Shown here: positions 8,849 to 17,736 of the stretch, piece after piece
Position numbering within the stretch: position 1 is the first letter of the stretch
Layout of the letters: every line of letters begins with the position of its first letter
From: JAEZDP01 sp964430855
Lineage (GTDB): Bacteria > Acidobacteriota > Vicinamibacteria > Vicinamibacterales > Vicinamibacteraceae
Length of the DNA stretch: 64,000 nt
Reading direction: 5' to 3'
Assembly: GCA_964430855.1 (NCBI GenBank)
Contig: CAYSHC010000011.1
Span: 1 to 64,000, forward strand
Program-made: the position numbers and the translations under genes
The notes under the pieces: generated by a model
Seen by the model: only the letters and a program-made list of their open reading frames with translations
Databases searched by the model: none
What the model was told of the DNA's origin: nothing

Positions 8849-9805
8849 ATGCGCACCATCCTGGCTACCCTCTGTGTCGCTGCGGCGCTCGTCGCCGCGA
8901 CCGCCGTCCACCCGCAGGCGCAACAGGCGTCCGCTGACGGCTTCCTCGGCCGCTGGAACCTCACCGGCACGGGCGAGGACAGCAACGCTGTCTTCTGGCT
9001 CGAAGTCACCCGCGACAACGGCGGGCTGAAGGGCCGCTTCCTGAATCGTGGCGGCAGCCCCGTCCCCCTGGCGTCGGTCAAGGTCGAGGGCAACGAGCTG
9101 GTGTTCACCACCGCCGCCCCCGAAGGGCGCCCCGGGCAGACGCACCGCGCGACGCTGAAGGACGGCAAGCTGGTGGGCTCGGTCCAGATCAGCGACAGGA
9201 CGCTGCACTGGATTGGCGAGCGCCCGCCGGTATGGCCGCCAGCCAACGCCAACGGCCGCCACACCTACGGCACACCCGTCGAGCTCGTGACGGGCTCGCT
9301 CGATCCCTGGACGCTGCAGCGGCCCGACCGGCCCGCCGGCTGGACGTTCGAGGACGGCGTCCTGACCAACTCGGCCAGGGCCAACAACCTGGTCTCGAAG
9401 CAGAAGTTCAAGGACTTCCGGATCCAGGCGGAATACAAGGTCGACAAGGGCAGCAACAGCGGCATCTACCTGCGCGGGCGCTATGAGCTCCAGGTGCTTG
9501 ACGACTACGGGCGTGAGCCCGAGGAGCACCAGCACATGGCGGTATACGCGTGGATCAAGCCGCTCGTCAACGCGAGCAAGCCCGCCGGGGAGTGGCAGAC
9601 GATGGAAGCCGTGCTCGTGGGCAATCGCCTGACCGTGACCCTCAACGGCACGAAGGTGCACGACAACGTCGAGATCCAGGCGATTACGGGCGGCGCGCTC
9701 GACGCGAAGGAAACCGAGCCGGGCCCCATCATGCTCCAGGGCGACCACGGCAAGGTGTGGTTCCGCCGCGTGACCGTGACGCCGATCGTCAAGCCGGGCA
9801 CGTAG
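8849..9805 (+). CDS. Secreted DUF1080 (3-keto-disaccharide hydrolase-like) protein
   Basis: The 318-residue protein starts MRTILATLCVAAALVAATAVHPQAQ, a clear signal peptide, so it is exported. Residues about 30-130 form a beta-rich N-terminal domain (GRWNLTGTGEDSNAVFWLEV ... LKDGKLVGSVQ). Residues about 150-315 are the concanavalin-like DUF1080 domain, with WTFEDGVLTNSARANNLVSKQKFKDFRIQAEYKVDKGSNSGIYLRGRYELQVLDD and the terminal GPIMLQGDHGKVWFRRVTVTPI. Members cleave 3-keto-glycosides or bind glycans and are abundant in Acidobacteriota and Planctomycetota. An in-frame ATG at 8840 is an alternative start. The stop codon overlaps the GTAG of a REP-like element. Enzymatic substrate is not deducible. 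Confidence 0.85.
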   Translation: MRTILATLCVAAALVAATAVHPQAQQASADGFLGRWNLTGTGEDSNAVFWLEVTRDNGGLKGRFLNRGGSPVPLASVKVEGNELVFTTAAPEGRPGQTHRATLKDGKLVGSVQISDRTLHWIGERPPVWPPANANGRHTYGTPVELVTGSLDPWTLQRPDRPAGWTFEDGVLTNSARANNLVSKQKFKDFRIQAEYKVDKGSNSGIYLRGRYELQVLDDYGREPEEHQHMAVYAWIKPLVNASKPAGEWQTMEAVLVGNRLTVTLNGTKVHDNVEIQAITGGALDAKETEPGPIMLQGDHGKVWFRRVTVTPIVKPGT

Positions 9806-9887
9806 CCGCACGCCGGTTGGCCGGCGTCCCCACCTTCATCCTCACCGTGACGAGTGTGCCGGGCGAATGCCCGGCCCTCGTTCCTAC
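9802..9887. repeat. REP/BIME-like pair of inverted GTAG hairpins
   Basis: Between two convergent genes, GTAG at 9802-9805 precedes a 7-bp hairpin (ACGCCGG 9810-9816, loop TTGG, CCGGCGT 9821-9827). In inverse orientation CTAC at 9884-9887 follows a second 7-bp hairpin (GCCGGGC 9858-9864, loop GAAT, GCCCGGC 9869-9875). Both genes' TAG stop codons lie in the GTAG tetranucleotides. The layout matches a bacterial interspersed mosaic element made of two inverted REPs. Neither hairpin has a T-run, so plain intrinsic terminators are less likely. Confidence 0.5.
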
Positions 9888-10966
9888 GACAGGCGTTCGA
9901 GCTTGATCGGGTAGCTCCGGTACGAGTTCCACTGCGCGACGTACAGGTCGCCCTTCGCGTCGGCGTAGACGTCGTGCGGGTGCTTGAACACCGCGTTGAA
10001 CGGCACGAGCGGCTTGAGCGTGCCGCCCTCGTATACCGGCGCCTCGCCCCCCACCGCCGAGACTACGCGGTTGCTCGCGTCGAGGATCAGGATCATCCCG
10101 TTCAGGCTCGCGATCGCCAGGTGCCCATCGGCCATCGGGACGACGTTGCTCGGCTGCGATCCGGGGACGTCGACGATCCGCAGCAGCTCGCCAGAGGGCG
10201 CGAACCACTTGAGCCGCTGGTTGGCCCGGTCGCACACGAGCAGCTCCGGACGCGCGCCGCGCGTGTCGAGGTACACGGCGTGCGGCTGCCGCAGGTTTTC
10301 GGGGGCGTCGCCTGCCCCGCCGAACGTCTTCACCAGCTTCCAGTCCGGGTCAAAGTGGTGGATGTAGTGCGAGCCGTAGCCGTCACTGACGAAGAAGTCG
10401 CCGTCGGGCATCACCGCGACGTTCGTCGGGCTGTACTTGCTCAGGTCGGGATACCTGGCCGCCACGGCCTCCGGCGTGATGCGCCGCAGCTCGCGGCCAT
10501 CCGGCGCGCAGAGCGAGACCACACCGCCAGTGTCGGTGATCCACAGCAGTTCGTCACCGGATGACGCCGCCTGGAATTCGAGCGCGTGAGCCTTCGGGAA
10601 CCGGTTCTCGCGCTTCGAGACGAACGCACCGTCCTTCGTGTAGACGATCAGGTTGTTGCGCGTGTCGTTGGTCAGGAGGACGATCTGGCCCTCGCGGTTC
10701 TCGGTGATGGCGTGGCAGTCCTCGACAGGCACCACCGCGCGATCGAGGTGGCCCCACCCGCGCAGGACGCGGTAACGGAACGCCCCCTGGCCAAGTGGCG
10801 GCTCTTCACCGGGACGGATGCCCGCAGGGGCCTGCCCGGCTCCGCCGCCAGTCGTGTCCGGCGTGCGTCCGCGGGCATGGGACGTCGCTGCCGTCGTCAG
10901 GAGGGTGGCCGCCGCCGCGGCGGCGACACCGGTGGTGCTCTTCAGGAACTCGCGCTTGTTCATCAT
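9884..10966 (-). CDS. Exported NHL-repeat beta-propeller protein
   Basis: The 360-residue protein starts MMNKREFLKSTTGVAAAAAATLLTTAATSHA, a twin-arginine-like signal (Lys-Arg rather than Arg-Arg) of the type placed before secreted redox or binding proteins. The rest is a series of NHL-type propeller blades: CHAITENREGQIVLLTND, ELLWITDTGGVVSL, VAVMPDGDFFVSDGYGSHYIHHFD, RQPHAVYLDTRGARPELLVCDRANQRLKWF, PMADGHLAIASLNGMILIL and KHPHDVYADAKGDLYVAQWN. No catalytic motif is evident. NHL propellers bind ligands, and the peptidylglycine lyase (PAL) subgroup is similar. The start ATG ATG follows GGAGAACACGTC, a good ribosome-binding site, so I prefer 10966 over an ATG at 10990. Convergent with the DUF1080 gene. 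Confidence 0.8.
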   Translation of the reverse strand: MMNKREFLKSTTGVAAAAAATLLTTAATSHARGRTPDTTGGGAGQAPAGIRPGEEPPLGQGAFRYRVLRGWGHLDRAVVPVEDCHAITENREGQIVLLTNDTRNNLIVYTKDGAFVSKRENRFPKAHALEFQAASSGDELLWITDTGGVVSLCAPDGRELRRITPEAVAARYPDLSKYSPTNVAVMPDGDFFVSDGYGSHYIHHFDPDWKLVKTFGGAGDAPENLRQPHAVYLDTRGARPELLVCDRANQRLKWFAPSGELLRIVDVPGSQPSNVVPMADGHLAIASLNGMILILDASNRVVSAVGGEAPVYEGGTLKPLVPFNAVFKHPHDVYADAKGDLYVAQWNSYRSYPIKLERLS

Positions 10967-11173
10967 GACGTGTTCTCCGGGCGTGCGCATCGTAGTCCGG
11001 GGACGCGGCGGCTGTCACGCCCGCTGCGTGTGCCCCGGCGCGCGGTTTCGCCGGTCTGGTCGATCCACGCGGGCTGCGGGCTGGCGGGTGTCGCGCATGC
11101 GCCTGTCCCGCGGCTTCGCAGGCACGTCGTGTCACCTGGGGCCGGCGGCGCACCAGGGCGCTCCACCGTCGCG

Positions 11174-13138
11174 TCAGTCGGGTGCCACCTCGTCGTCGAG
11201 CGTGAGGTGTCCGAGGCCGACGAGGCGCACCAGCGTCAGCGCGTTGCGCGAGCGTGCGGGCCCCTCTCGAAGCCGGTAGTCGAACGAGAGGCGCGGCTCG
11301 CCTTCCGGCGTCCGCTCGACGTGCTCGCTGAAGTGGACGTGGTCGGCGTGCGCGCGGAACTCCGGTGTCTGGACGAGATGCAGGTCGTGCGTCGTGATGG
11401 CGCCGATGGCCGGCGTCTCGACCAGGTGGGCGACGAGGTGGCGGATGGCCACCTGCCGCTCCTCGCTGTTGGTCCCCTGGAGCACCTCGTCGAGCAGGTA
11501 GAGCACCCGTGGCGACGTGCCGTCCGCGCGAGCCGCGTCGGCAGCGGCGACGATCGCCTTCAGACGCAGCAGGGCGGCCATGAAGTACGACACCCCCTGG
11601 GCCAGTGAATCGCTCAGCCGCAGGCTCGTCTCGACGCGCACGGCCGGCATCCGCAGCGACGCGGCGCACACCGGTCCGCCCATCTGCGCCAGCACGGCGT
11701 TGAGGCCGATCGCGCGCAGCAGCGTGCTCTTGCCCGACATGTTCGACCCCGTCACGACGAGCACACGGCCTGGCGGGCCGATGGTGACGTCGTTGGCGAC
11801 GCGCCCCTCGCCGCCGGGATGCTCGAGCCGCCCGCCGTCGGCGACGATGGCCTGCGCAGGTGGGCCCGGGGCGAGGAGGGGGTGTGCGAGCGCGGTGGCC
11901 TCGAGGGTGGGATGGCCCGGCTCGACGTCGGGCAACGTCCATCCAGGTTCCATGTCGGCAAGGCCCGCGAGGGTGGCGGCCGCGTCGAGGTCGGCAAGCG
12001 CGTCGTGCCACGCCGCGACCTGGCTGCCGTAACGCGCGCGCCAGCGCTCGAGGGCCGCGGCCACGTGCAGATCCCAGCCGGTCGTCGAGTGCACGAAGAT
12101 GTGCGGCAGGTGTGACCAGCGCAGGTCCGCGAGGTCAACGATGCGGGCCAGCGCCCGGAAGGCGCGGGATGCGGGCACGTCGCCGAGGAGGCGCTGCTGC
12201 CTGTCGCGCAGCCAGGGTGACACGAACGTCCGCCGCTCCCACAACTCGAGGAGGTCGCGGTAGCGGCGCACCTCGCCCGAGAGCGCGTCCGCGCCTGCCA
12301 GTGCCGGCGCGATCCGACGGTTGAGGAGCCAGCGAAGCCCCCAGGCCGTTGCGACGAGCAGCGCCCATCCGCGTGCCGTGCGCATGCCCATCAGCCTGTC
12401 GGCGATGACGAGCCCGGCCGCCGCGAGCGGGAGGGCCAGTAACAGCGCGCCGGCCAGTGGGGAGGACAGGACCGTGCGTGGCATGGCGAGCCAGCGCTCG
12501 AAGGCGACAGGGCTGGACGTACGCAGTGCGCCGGAGGCGAGGCCCTCGACCAGCGTGGCCATGCGGTGAGCGGGGTCGGAGGACAGCTCGCGTACGGCCT
12601 GCTGCCGAGCGGTGAGGTCGCCGGGTGCGGAGGTCAGCGCGGCGCGCAGCCAGCTCAACAGGCGCCGCTCGCCCAGAGGCGTCGCAGTGCGGCCGAGCAG
12701 CTGGCGGAATGAGGCTTTGCCGAACAAATCGAGGTCGGCCGCGACGGAGCTGTAGGCAGGGGCGTCGGCGGCGGGCGGCGTGCTGTCGCCGAACGGGAGG
12801 CCGTGCCACTGGCGGCGCCGACGGGCGGTCGCTTCTCGCTCGAGCTGGAGGCGCGCCAGAAGCCGCTGACGCCGGCGCTCGTGCCTGTCATGCGCGACGA
12901 CGAGGGCGAGGAAAGCGAGGACGCCCGCGGCGAGGAGTCCCAGCAGCGACGTCGCGGCCAGCAGTCGGTACCCGAGGCCCGCGACGAGGACCGCGACGAC
13001 GAAGGCCGCGGTGGCGATGCGTGCGGCCGAGAAGTAGCGCGACTGCTGTTCTGCCCGCGCCGCTTCGGGGTCAGGTCTCGATTCCTGATGTTGTGGGGTC
13101 AGGTCTCGCGGCGAGGGGGTGGCGGGGTCAGGTCTCAT
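11174..13138 (-). CDS. Membrane-associated MutS-like ATPase
   Basis: A 654-residue MutS-family protein without the mismatch-recognition domain. Two hydrophobic helices (about residues 40-80, IATAAFVVAVLVAGLGYRLL and SLLGLLAAGVLAFLALVVAH) precede a MutS core/lever region. The C-terminal ATPase follows: Walker A VVTGSNMSGKSTLLRAIG, MGGPVCAASLRMPAVRVETSLRLSDSLAQGVSYFMAAL, Walker B VLYLLDEVLQGTNSEER and the ITTHDLHL switch. Such proteins occur in Bacteroidota and Acidobacteriota, and their role in repair is unproven. The ATG at 13138 lies in a repeat copy, and roughly the first 26 residues (MRPDPATPSPRDLTPQ..., then ESRPDP) are translated array B. A GTG or TTG downstream of the array may be the real start. 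Confidence 0.85.
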   Translation of the reverse strand: MRPDPATPSPRDLTPQHQESRPDPEAARAEQQSRYFSAARIATAAFVVAVLVAGLGYRLLAATSLLGLLAAGVLAFLALVVAHDRHERRRQRLLARLQLEREATARRRRQWHGLPFGDSTPPAADAPAYSSVAADLDLFGKASFRQLLGRTATPLGERRLLSWLRAALTSAPGDLTARQQAVRELSSDPAHRMATLVEGLASGALRTSSPVAFERWLAMPRTVLSSPLAGALLLALPLAAAGLVIADRLMGMRTARGWALLVATAWGLRWLLNRRIAPALAGADALSGEVRRYRDLLELWERRTFVSPWLRDRQQRLLGDVPASRAFRALARIVDLADLRWSHLPHIFVHSTTGWDLHVAAALERWRARYGSQVAAWHDALADLDAAATLAGLADMEPGWTLPDVEPGHPTLEATALAHPLLAPGPPAQAIVADGGRLEHPGGEGRVANDVTIGPPGRVLVVTGSNMSGKSTLLRAIGLNAVLAQMGGPVCAASLRMPAVRVETSLRLSDSLAQGVSYFMAALLRLKAIVAAADAARADGTSPRVLYLLDEVLQGTNSEERQVAIRHLVAHLVETPAIGAITTHDLHLVQTPEFRAHADHVHFSEHVERTPEGEPRLSFDYRLREGPARSRNALTLVRLVGLGHLTLDDEVAPD

Positions 13139-13161
13139 GCGTCAGGGGTGGCAGGAAATGC
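13067..13161 (+). repeat. Repeat array B: three GGGGTCAGGTCTCG copies plus terminal module
   Basis: Copies start at 13067, 13095 and 13124 (steps 28 and 29). The third copy ends TCTCA followed by T, which creates the ATG used as the MutS-like start on the minus strand. The terminal module GCAGGAAATGC starts at 13151, again 27 nt after the last copy start. Divergent genes lie on both sides. Confidence 0.9.
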
Positions 13162-13302
13162 GATCGTCAGGGACCATCCGGCGCGGGCCCGCGGCTCAGC
13201 GTACCTGCAGGCGGCCCAGAGTCTGTTCCCTGGTCCGGGGGCGCCGTCGCCCGCGCCCGGCGCGACGGGAGTACACTAGCGCCTCTCAGGGAGGAAAAGC
13301 GC

Positions 13303-13959
13303 ATGACCACACGATTCGTGATGGGCACCGTCGCGGCGCTGTCACTGGCGACTGCCGGCGTCGTCCACATGCAGGCGCAACCGGCCATGTCGTTCTTCAT
13401 CACGAGCAAGGGGCCCGGCTCGGGCGCCAACCTCGGAGGCCTCGAGGGCGCGGACAAGCACTGCCAGACGCTGGCGGAGGCCGCCGGGTCCAAGGGCAAG
13501 ACGTGGCGCGCCTATCTGAGCGCCGCGCCTGCCAGCGGCCAGCCGGCCGTCCATGCACGCGACCGCATCGGCAAGGGCCCCTGGTACAACGCCAAGGGCG
13601 TGAAGGTCGCCGATTCGGTCGAGCACCTGCACAGCGACAAGAACCTGCTGTCGAAGGAGAACTCGCTCACCGAGCGTGGCGACGTCGTCAACGGCCGTGG
13701 CGACGATCCGAACCGTCACGACATCCTTACCGGCTCCAACGCGGACGGCACGCTGGCCACCGGCGATCGGAACCTGACGTGCGACAACTGGACGTCCACA
13801 AGCGCCGAGGGCAGTGCGATGGTGGGACATCACGACCGCACGGGTGGCGGCGCCGACCCGACGTCGTGGAACGCGGCACACCCATCGCGCGGATGCAGCC
13901 AGGCAAACCTCCAGGCCACGGGCGGTGACGGCCTGTTCTACTGCTTCGCTGTCGATTGA
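13303..13959 (+). CDS. Secreted C-type-lectin/endostatin-like protein
   Basis: The 218-residue protein has a signal peptide (MTTRFVMGTVAALSLATAGVVHMQAQ). A single domain follows: MSFFITSKGPGSGANLGGLEGADKHCQTLAEAAG, then WRAYLSAAPA, GPWYNAKGVKVADSVEHLH, NGRGDDPNRHDILTGSNADG, CDNWTSTS and a C-terminal GCSQANLQATGGDGLFYCFAVD. The paired cysteines and the GGLxGADxxC start resemble the bacterial DUF1554/endostatin-like lectin folds, often found in secreted proteins of Myxococcota and Acidobacteriota. The function is unknown; a ligand-binding role is inferred. The ATG at 13303 has a strong ribosome-binding site, GGGAGGA (13290-13296). The gene is bracketed by arrays B and C, which point towards it in inverted orientation. 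Confidence 0.75.
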   Translation: MTTRFVMGTVAALSLATAGVVHMQAQPAMSFFITSKGPGSGANLGGLEGADKHCQTLAEAAGSKGKTWRAYLSAAPASGQPAVHARDRIGKGPWYNAKGVKVADSVEHLHSDKNLLSKENSLTERGDVVNGRGDDPNRHDILTGSNADGTLATGDRNLTCDNWTSTSAEGSAMVGHHDRTGGGADPTSWNAAHPSRGCSQANLQATGGDGLFYCFAVD

Positions 13960-14025
13960 CGCGTCTGCTCCGGCGTCCCGCGCTCGCGTCCGCGAAGATG
14001 CGAGTGCGGGCGACCAAGGCGGATC

Positions 14026-14119
14026 GCAGTTTCCGCTACGGTGAGGGGGCGAGACCTGACCCCACACCGCCTCAAAGCGAGACCTGACCCCGCACTCACC
14101 GTCCGCGAGACCTGACCCC
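14026..14119 (-). repeat. Repeat array C: three copies plus terminal module, minus orientation
   Basis: On the minus strand copies start at 14119, 14091 and 14063 (steps 28 and 28), and the terminal module GCGGAAACTGC starts at 14036, 27 nt after the last. The first copy is in the 3' end of the adaptor gene and encodes its last residues (GVRSR). The array separates two convergent genes. Confidence 0.9.
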
Positions 14120-15364
14120 GACGCCGTCCTCAATCTGATCGCCCGGGTGCACGATCACAATCTCCCCCGCTGACAGGCCATCGGTGATCTCCACATGCGT
14201 CGCCGTCCGGTGGCCGACCTCGACGACACGCTTCACGGCGCGCCCGTCCTCCACCACGAACACCGCCCAGCGCTCGCCCTCGCGAAACAGACACCCCACC
14301 GGCACGGCCAGCACCTCGTCGGCCTCCCAGGTCACCGCGCGCGTCTGCACGCGGTACCCCGCCCCCAGCGCGGCCCACACTGCATCGTCGCCGCCAGCAG
14401 GCGCGACGATGACGTTCACCCGCTGCTCCTCGACGCCAAGCGCCGACACCTTCGTGAAGCCCGCCGGCTCGATCCGCCGGATGATGCCGGGCAGCGCGTC
14501 GTCGCCACCGCCCCAGCCATCGACGACCACCTGCATGCCAGGGCGGAGCTGCACGGCATCGGTCGACAGGTAGTCCGCCACCACCTCGAGGGTCGTCGGG
14601 TCGCCGATCTCCAGCAGCGGCTCACCGGCGCCGACCACGCCTGCGCTCACCCGATGACGCCGCCACACCACGCCGTCGACGGGCGCGCGGAGGCTCAGCA
14701 CCGGCCCCGTGCGCGCCCCCTGGCGCCCGCCGCCCCGCTCGCCGGCTGCCCCGCCGCCGCCCACTGCGGCGCCCGCCTCGACGCGCAACGCCGCCTCCGC
14801 CGCCTCGAGGCGGTGCGTCGCCACGCGGACGGCGAACGCCGCCGCGGCACGACGCTCCTCTGCCGTCCGTGCCGCCAGTTCGAGCGCCTCGAGCTCGGCC
14901 TCGGCCAGCGCGCCGACACCGGTAAGTGGACGCATACGCTTCAAGTCTGCCGCCGCCTGCCGGGCCTGGGCGTCGGCCGCCGCCGCTTCGGCGCGGGCGC
15001 CACCCAGCGCCGCCTGCGCCGCGGCCACCTCCGCACGCAGTTGCTCGCGGGTCCGCGCGTCGAGCAGCGCCGGGCTTGCCGGCTGGAGCGTCGCGACCTC
15101 GTCGCCCGCACGCACGGGATCTCCAGGCTCGAGGACGATGCGTGACACGGTACCCGCGACGGGCGCCGTCAGGACGAACGTGTCGCGCCACCGTGTCTCG
15201 CCTTCCTCGTCGAGCGTCACCCGCATCGGCTGTGCACGCACCTCGATGGTCTCGACCTCGTGCACGGCCGGCCGCAGCGCCTGCGCGAGCAGCACCAGCA
15301 CCAGCAGCGCTCCGACCAGCCACGGCCAGCCGCGCCGCAGACGACGCCCCAGTTCCCCCGCCAT
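14096..15364 (-). CDS. HlyD/MacA-type periplasmic adaptor of an ABC exporter
   Basis: The 422-residue protein has a short cytoplasmic tail and one anchor helix (about residues 13-31, WPWLVGALLVLVLLAQAL). The membrane-fusion layout follows: a first lipoyl half (TFVLTAPVAGTVSRIVLEPGDPVRAGDEVATL), a long alpha-hairpin coiled coil rich in Ala/Glu/Arg (about residues 105-205), a second lipoyl half (VLSLRAPVDGVVWRRHRVSAGVVGAGEPLLEIGD) and beta-barrel segments. Such proteins link an inner-membrane transporter to an outer-membrane channel. The start ATG overlaps the stop of the permease gene (ATGA), so the order is ATPase-permease-adaptor. The last seven residues (GVRSRGR) and stop fall exactly on the first copy of repeat array C, which suggests that the native C-terminus was replaced by the array. 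Confidence 0.87.
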   Translation of the reverse strand: MAGELGRRLRRGWPWLVGALLVLVLLAQALRPAVHEVETIEVRAQPMRVTLDEEGETRWRDTFVLTAPVAGTVSRIVLEPGDPVRAGDEVATLQPASPALLDARTREQLRAEVAAAQAALGGARAEAAAADAQARQAAADLKRMRPLTGVGALAEAELEALELAARTAEERRAAAAFAVRVATHRLEAAEAALRVEAGAAVGGGGAAGERGGGRQGARTGPVLSLRAPVDGVVWRRHRVSAGVVGAGEPLLEIGDPTTLEVVADYLSTDAVQLRPGMQVVVDGWGGGDDALPGIIRRIEPAGFTKVSALGVEEQRVNVIVAPAGGDDAVWAALGAGYRVQTRAVTWEADEVLAVPVGCLFREGERWAVFVVEDGRAVKRVVEVGHRTATHVEITDGLSAGEIVIVHPGDQIEDGVGVRSRGR

Positions 15365-17727
15365 CACTCTCCCGCCTTGAGGACCGCCACCATGTCGAGG
15401 TGATCGACTCGTCGCCGGACCACCAGCGCCGACAGGGTGCTGGCCGCCATCACCGTCAGGGCCGCCCAGGCGGACATCCGCCCGGACACGTCCACCGTGA
15501 ACCGCACGACTTCGCTGCTGAAGGCCGTCTCGATCACGTCGCCCAGCGCGTGCCCGAGCAGGATGCCCGGCACGATGGAGGCGATCGTCAGCACGGCCAG
15601 CTCCCCGAGGAGGATGGCAGACACTTCGCGTCGCGTGAAGCCGAGCACGCGCATGCTGGCCAGCTCGCGGCTCCGCTCGGCCAGCGAGATGCGGGCCGCG
15701 TTGTACACGACGCCGAAGGCGATGATGCCAGCGAAGCCGACGTTCATCACGATCGTGATCCAGAGGTTCTGCGCCATGATCTCGCGGAAGTTCCGCAGCG
15801 CATCGCCGACAAACGCCACGTCGGCCACGGCAGGCGTCGTCTTGAGTTCGGCCGAGAGTCGGGCGGCTTCGGCGTCGTCGACCAGCAGGTAGGCCCCCGA
15901 CACTATCGCCGACTCGCGCAGCAGCCTGTGCATCGCGCCGCGCTCCATGTACGCCGACAGGCCGAGCGCATCGTCCACGGTGGCCGCCACCGGCAGCAGG
16001 AACGAGTCGCGGCGGCCCTCCAGCACGTCCACCTGCACTGTCGCGCCCGGCTCGACCTCGAGCGCCCGCGCGAGTGCCGTCGACAGGACGAGGCCGCCCG
16101 GCGGCAGCGACTGCGCCCGCCTGTCGAGGCTCACGATGCGATTCAACTGCGCGTCGACGTCGCGCCCCTGCCACGACACGGTGCGCTCACGATGGCCGGC
16201 CCGCACGCGTGCCCCGACCGCGCGGAACGTCTCGACCTGGAGCACTCCGGGCAGCCGCTGGATCGCGTGGACGGCCCGCGCCGCCCGCGGCTCGACGAAC
16301 GTCACGGCGACGTCGTGACGCTGACCGAACCCGAAGATGGTGTCGATGAGGTGCGTCATCGATTCGAGCATCGCGAACCCCACGGCGAGGATCGCAACCG
16401 CGCACGCCATGCCGACGACGGATGTCGCCGTCCGCATCGGCTGGCGTTCGAGGTTGCGCAGCACCATCCTGGCCGTCGTCGACAGCAGCGGCCTCACCAG
16501 GCGCGCCTCGAGCAGGCTGTGGCGAAACCGGGTGGGTGCCTCGGGACGCATCGCCTCGGCAGGCGGGATCCGCGCGGCACGGCGGACGGCCGTCCACGCG
16601 CCGAGGGCGACAGCGAGCAGGCTGCCGCCGCCCGCCAGCAGCGCCACGCCGCCGGAGAGCCTGAAGTCGAGCACGGGGAACCGGAAGTAGTCGTTATAGA
16701 CCTGAACGATGAGGCCGCCCAGCCAGGCGCCCGCCGCCACGCCGAGCGCGATGCCGATCGACGCGATCACGACTGCCCAGCCGAGGTAGTGGCGTGCGAT
16801 AGCCCCGTTGCTGTAGCCGACCGCCTTGAGCGTCGCGATCTGCGCGCGCTGCATGGCGACCGCGCGCGTGAGGGCGACGTTCAGCACAAACGCCGCCACA
16901 GCCAGGAAGATGACAGGCACGGCGACGCCGAAGCTGCGGAGCTGCGCAAACTCGTTCTGGAGGATCCAGTTCGAGGGCTGCTGCTCTCGCGGGAGCGCGC
17001 CGAGGCCGCCATACGGCTCGAGCACACGGTCGACGTCGGCGATGACGGCATCCACCGACGCGTCGCGCGCGAGGTCGATCACGAGATCGTTGAACGCCCC
17101 GTCGAGGTCGAACGCCGAGGCCAGAGCCTCGCCCGCCATCCAGAAGATGCCGAACGTCCGGTCGTCGGGGATCAGGGCCCCGGGCCTCAGCGTGTAGACG
17201 AACTCGGGCGACAGCGCAATGCCGACGATGGTCAGCGTCCGCCGGCGGCCGTTGACGATGGCGCCCACCTTCGCACCGGGTTCCAGGCCGTGAGCGCGAC
17301 AGAAGGCTTCGCTGGCAATCACTTCGTCCGGGCGGCCGGGTTCGATCCAGCGGCCCTGGCGCAGGTACAGGTCGTTCAGCTGCGGGCGGCGGTCCGCGGG
17401 AATCGATACCAGGCGGCCCGCTGCCGGCGCCGCCATGCCCTCCACGTCGAGCGTGACGTCCACCACCACGCGCGGCTCGGCGACGGCCACGCCCGGCAAC
17501 GCGGCAACCTCGGAGGCGACGGCCAGCGGCGCGCGGACGAGGCTCACGAAGACGTCGGCAAACCGCTGCTGCGCGTAGTACCTGTCAGCCGTCCGCTGCA
17601 GCGAGTCGAACGTCGACAGGTACATCACGCACATCGCGACGCCGGCGGCGATGACGAGGCCGATGGCCAGCGCCTGGCCACGCATCGCGAGCACGTCGCG
17701 CAGGAGCTTTCGATGGAGGGGCCGCAT
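15364..17727 (-). CDS. FtsX-type ABC transporter permease
   Basis: The 787-residue permease has two FtsX-like halves. It begins MRPLHRKLLRDVLAMRGQALAIGLVIAAGVAMCVMYLSTF (first helix), then a large periplasmic domain. A three-helix FtsX block follows at about residues 265-390 (VPVIFLAVAAFVLNVAL, VGYSNGAIARHYLGWAVVIASIGIALG, GGVALLAGGGSLLAVALG). A further helix near 440 (AVAILAVGFAMLESM) starts a second periplasmic domain, and a final three-helix block ends at the C-terminus (GFAGIIAFGVVYNAARI, LAVLTIASIVPGILLGHALG, AWAALTVMAASTLSALVV). It forms the membrane subunit with the downstream ATPase of a LolCDE/MacB-like exporter. The adaptor gene overlaps its stop; the ATPase stop is 9 bp before its start. 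Confidence 0.9.
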   Translation of the reverse strand: MRPLHRKLLRDVLAMRGQALAIGLVIAAGVAMCVMYLSTFDSLQRTADRYYAQQRFADVFVSLVRAPLAVASEVAALPGVAVAEPRVVVDVTLDVEGMAAPAAGRLVSIPADRRPQLNDLYLRQGRWIEPGRPDEVIASEAFCRAHGLEPGAKVGAIVNGRRRTLTIVGIALSPEFVYTLRPGALIPDDRTFGIFWMAGEALASAFDLDGAFNDLVIDLARDASVDAVIADVDRVLEPYGGLGALPREQQPSNWILQNEFAQLRSFGVAVPVIFLAVAAFVLNVALTRAVAMQRAQIATLKAVGYSNGAIARHYLGWAVVIASIGIALGVAAGAWLGGLIVQVYNDYFRFPVLDFRLSGGVALLAGGGSLLAVALGAWTAVRRAARIPPAEAMRPEAPTRFRHSLLEARLVRPLLSTTARMVLRNLERQPMRTATSVVGMACAVAILAVGFAMLESMTHLIDTIFGFGQRHDVAVTFVEPRAARAVHAIQRLPGVLQVETFRAVGARVRAGHRERTVSWQGRDVDAQLNRIVSLDRRAQSLPPGGLVLSTALARALEVEPGATVQVDVLEGRRDSFLLPVAATVDDALGLSAYMERGAMHRLLRESAIVSGAYLLVDDAEAARLSAELKTTPAVADVAFVGDALRNFREIMAQNLWITIVMNVGFAGIIAFGVVYNAARISLAERSRELASMRVLGFTRREVSAILLGELAVLTIASIVPGILLGHALGDVIETAFSSEVVRFTVDVSGRMSAWAALTVMAASTLSALVVRRRVDHLDMVAVLKAGE

Positions 17728-17736
17728 GGCGGTGGG

